Below are positions 9,221 through 9,921 of a stretch of 9,921 nucleotides of DNA, one piece after another; within the stretch, counting starts at the first letter, position 1, and every line of letters starts with the position of its first letter. The position numbers were made by a program, and so were the translations under genes. The notes beneath the pieces were generated by a model. That model had not been told where the DNA came from, ran no database searches, and was given only the letters and a program-made list of their open reading frames with translations. Source of the stretch: an uncultured Methylococcaceae bacterium (GTDB lineage Bacteria; Pseudomonadota; Gammaproteobacteria; Methylococcales; Methylomonadaceae); contig CAIMDR010000717.1 in NCBI GenBank assembly GCA_903839795.1, forward strand, positions 1 to 9,921, given 5' to 3'.

Positions 9221-9921
9221 TAACGTCCCCTTGCGTCACGGCTACGAATTGAAGTTCGCTCAACAGCCGCCGGCTCCTGTACCGCAGTCGGTTGAGACTG
9301 AGGCTGCTCGGCATTGCTTATTGGTGAGTTCGTGGGTGATGGTTGCGCTGAAGCTTGTTGTTGCAGCATTTTATCCAACGGCAAATAAAGCATATTATTG
9401 CCGCCTTTGACATCAACCAAAACCTTGCTTGTTTCAGTCAATACCGCTTCCATCGATTCAATATAAAGACGTTTGCGTGTTACATCAGGCGCTTTGGTAT
9501 ACTCCGTCAATAACTTGGTAAAACGATTGGTTTCACCCTCGGCCTGAGCAATCACTTGCTCTTTATAACCTTCAGCTTCCTGTATTTTTCTGGCCGCAGC
9601 ACCACGCGCTTTCGGCACTACATCGTTAGAATAAGCTTCCGCTTCGTTAATCAAGCGCTGCTCATCTTCCCGCGCTTTAATAGCATCTTCAAACGAGTTT
9701 TGAACCTGCTCCGGCGGCTGTGCATCTTGTAGGTTGACACTGGTTACTTGAACGCCTGATTGATAGCTATCCATGACATCCTGGATTTCTTTTTTAATCA
9801 ACGTAACAATTTCACTACGACCTTGGGTTAATACAAAGTCCATCGTGCTACTACCCACAACGCCACGCAGGGCGCTTTCGGTAACCTGTTTTAAAGTCAA
9901 CGCAGGATTAACCACATTAAA
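9220..9921 (-). CDS. hflK: HflK, SPFH-domain partner of HflC, C-terminal part
   Basis: The frame is open to the window edge and encodes the last 233 residues of HflK; the N-terminal cytoplasmic segment, membrane helix and first part of the SPFH domain are outside. The visible order matches E. coli HflK: NPALTLKQVTESALRGVVG, the VNLQDAQPPEQVQNSFEDAI stretch, a coiled coil with NEAEAYSNDVVPKARGAA, IAQAEGETNRFTKLLTEY, RKRLYIESMEAVL, and VDVKGGNNMLYLPLDKML. A low-complexity tail rich in Gln, Pro, Ser and Thr follows and ends in SRDARGR, similar in kind to other HflK proteins. The GTG near the edge is internal, not the true start. It overlaps hflC by one base, as expected for one operon and one complex. 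Confidence 0.95.
   Translation of the reverse strand, partial: FNVVNPALTLKQVTESALRGVVGSSTMDFVLTQGRSEIVTLIKKEIQDVMDSYQSGVQVTSVNLQDAQPPEQVQNSFEDAIKAREDEQRLINEAEAYSNDVVPKARGAAARKIQEAEGYKEQVIAQAEGETNRFTKLLTEYTKAPDVTRKRLYIESMEAVLTETSKVLVDVKGGNNMLYLPLDKMLQQQASAQPSPTNSPISNAEQPQSQPTAVQEPAAVERTSIRSRDARGR

Overview
The window reads as chromosomal housekeeping DNA from a gammaproteobacterium of moderate, slightly AT-leaning composition. GyrA numbering matches E. coli exactly at Tyr122 and at the GyrA box (560-566), and the order hflK-hflC-hisZ-purA is typical of gamma- and betaproteobacteria. A methanotroph of the Methylococcales is my best guess for the lineage, but this is inference from overall gene character, not a diagnostic marker. 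Every gene I can support lies on the minus strand, so the order of transcription runs from high to low coordinates.

Right part (about 9921 to 5751): the C-terminal half of hflK (cut by the window edge) overlaps hflC by one base (TAATG). A terminator hairpin lies between hflC and hisZ. hisZ and purA are 13 bases apart and probably co-transcribed. HflK and HflC form the membrane SPFH complex that controls FtsH proteolysis. HisZ is the regulatory subunit of ATP phosphoribosyltransferase (histidine synthesis), and PurA commits IMP to AMP synthesis.

Middle (5750 to 5228): a 523-base stretch without a gene. It holds three inverted-repeat structures: a 45-base, almost perfect palindrome, a terminator-like hairpin that may end the purA transcript, and a 177-base MITE-like inverted repeat built partly from 10-base ATCTGTG-type units. 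Next come a low-molecular-weight protein tyrosine phosphatase gene and a dienelactone hydrolase-family gene, 9 bases apart.

Left part (4003 to 1): a 170-base region with a good extended -10 promoter precedes gyrA, which encodes a complete DNA gyrase subunit A. Directly behind gyrA, 9 bases after its stop, sits a DUF262 (ParB/Srx-like, GmrS-related) gene. After three more bases begins a second small gene that runs off the window; its visible N-terminus resembles HEPN-type proteins that accompany DUF262 genes. This AT-richer DUF262/HEPN-like pair is the only accessory-looking module here and the best candidate for a defence or toxin-antitoxin-like system, riding on the gyrA transcript.
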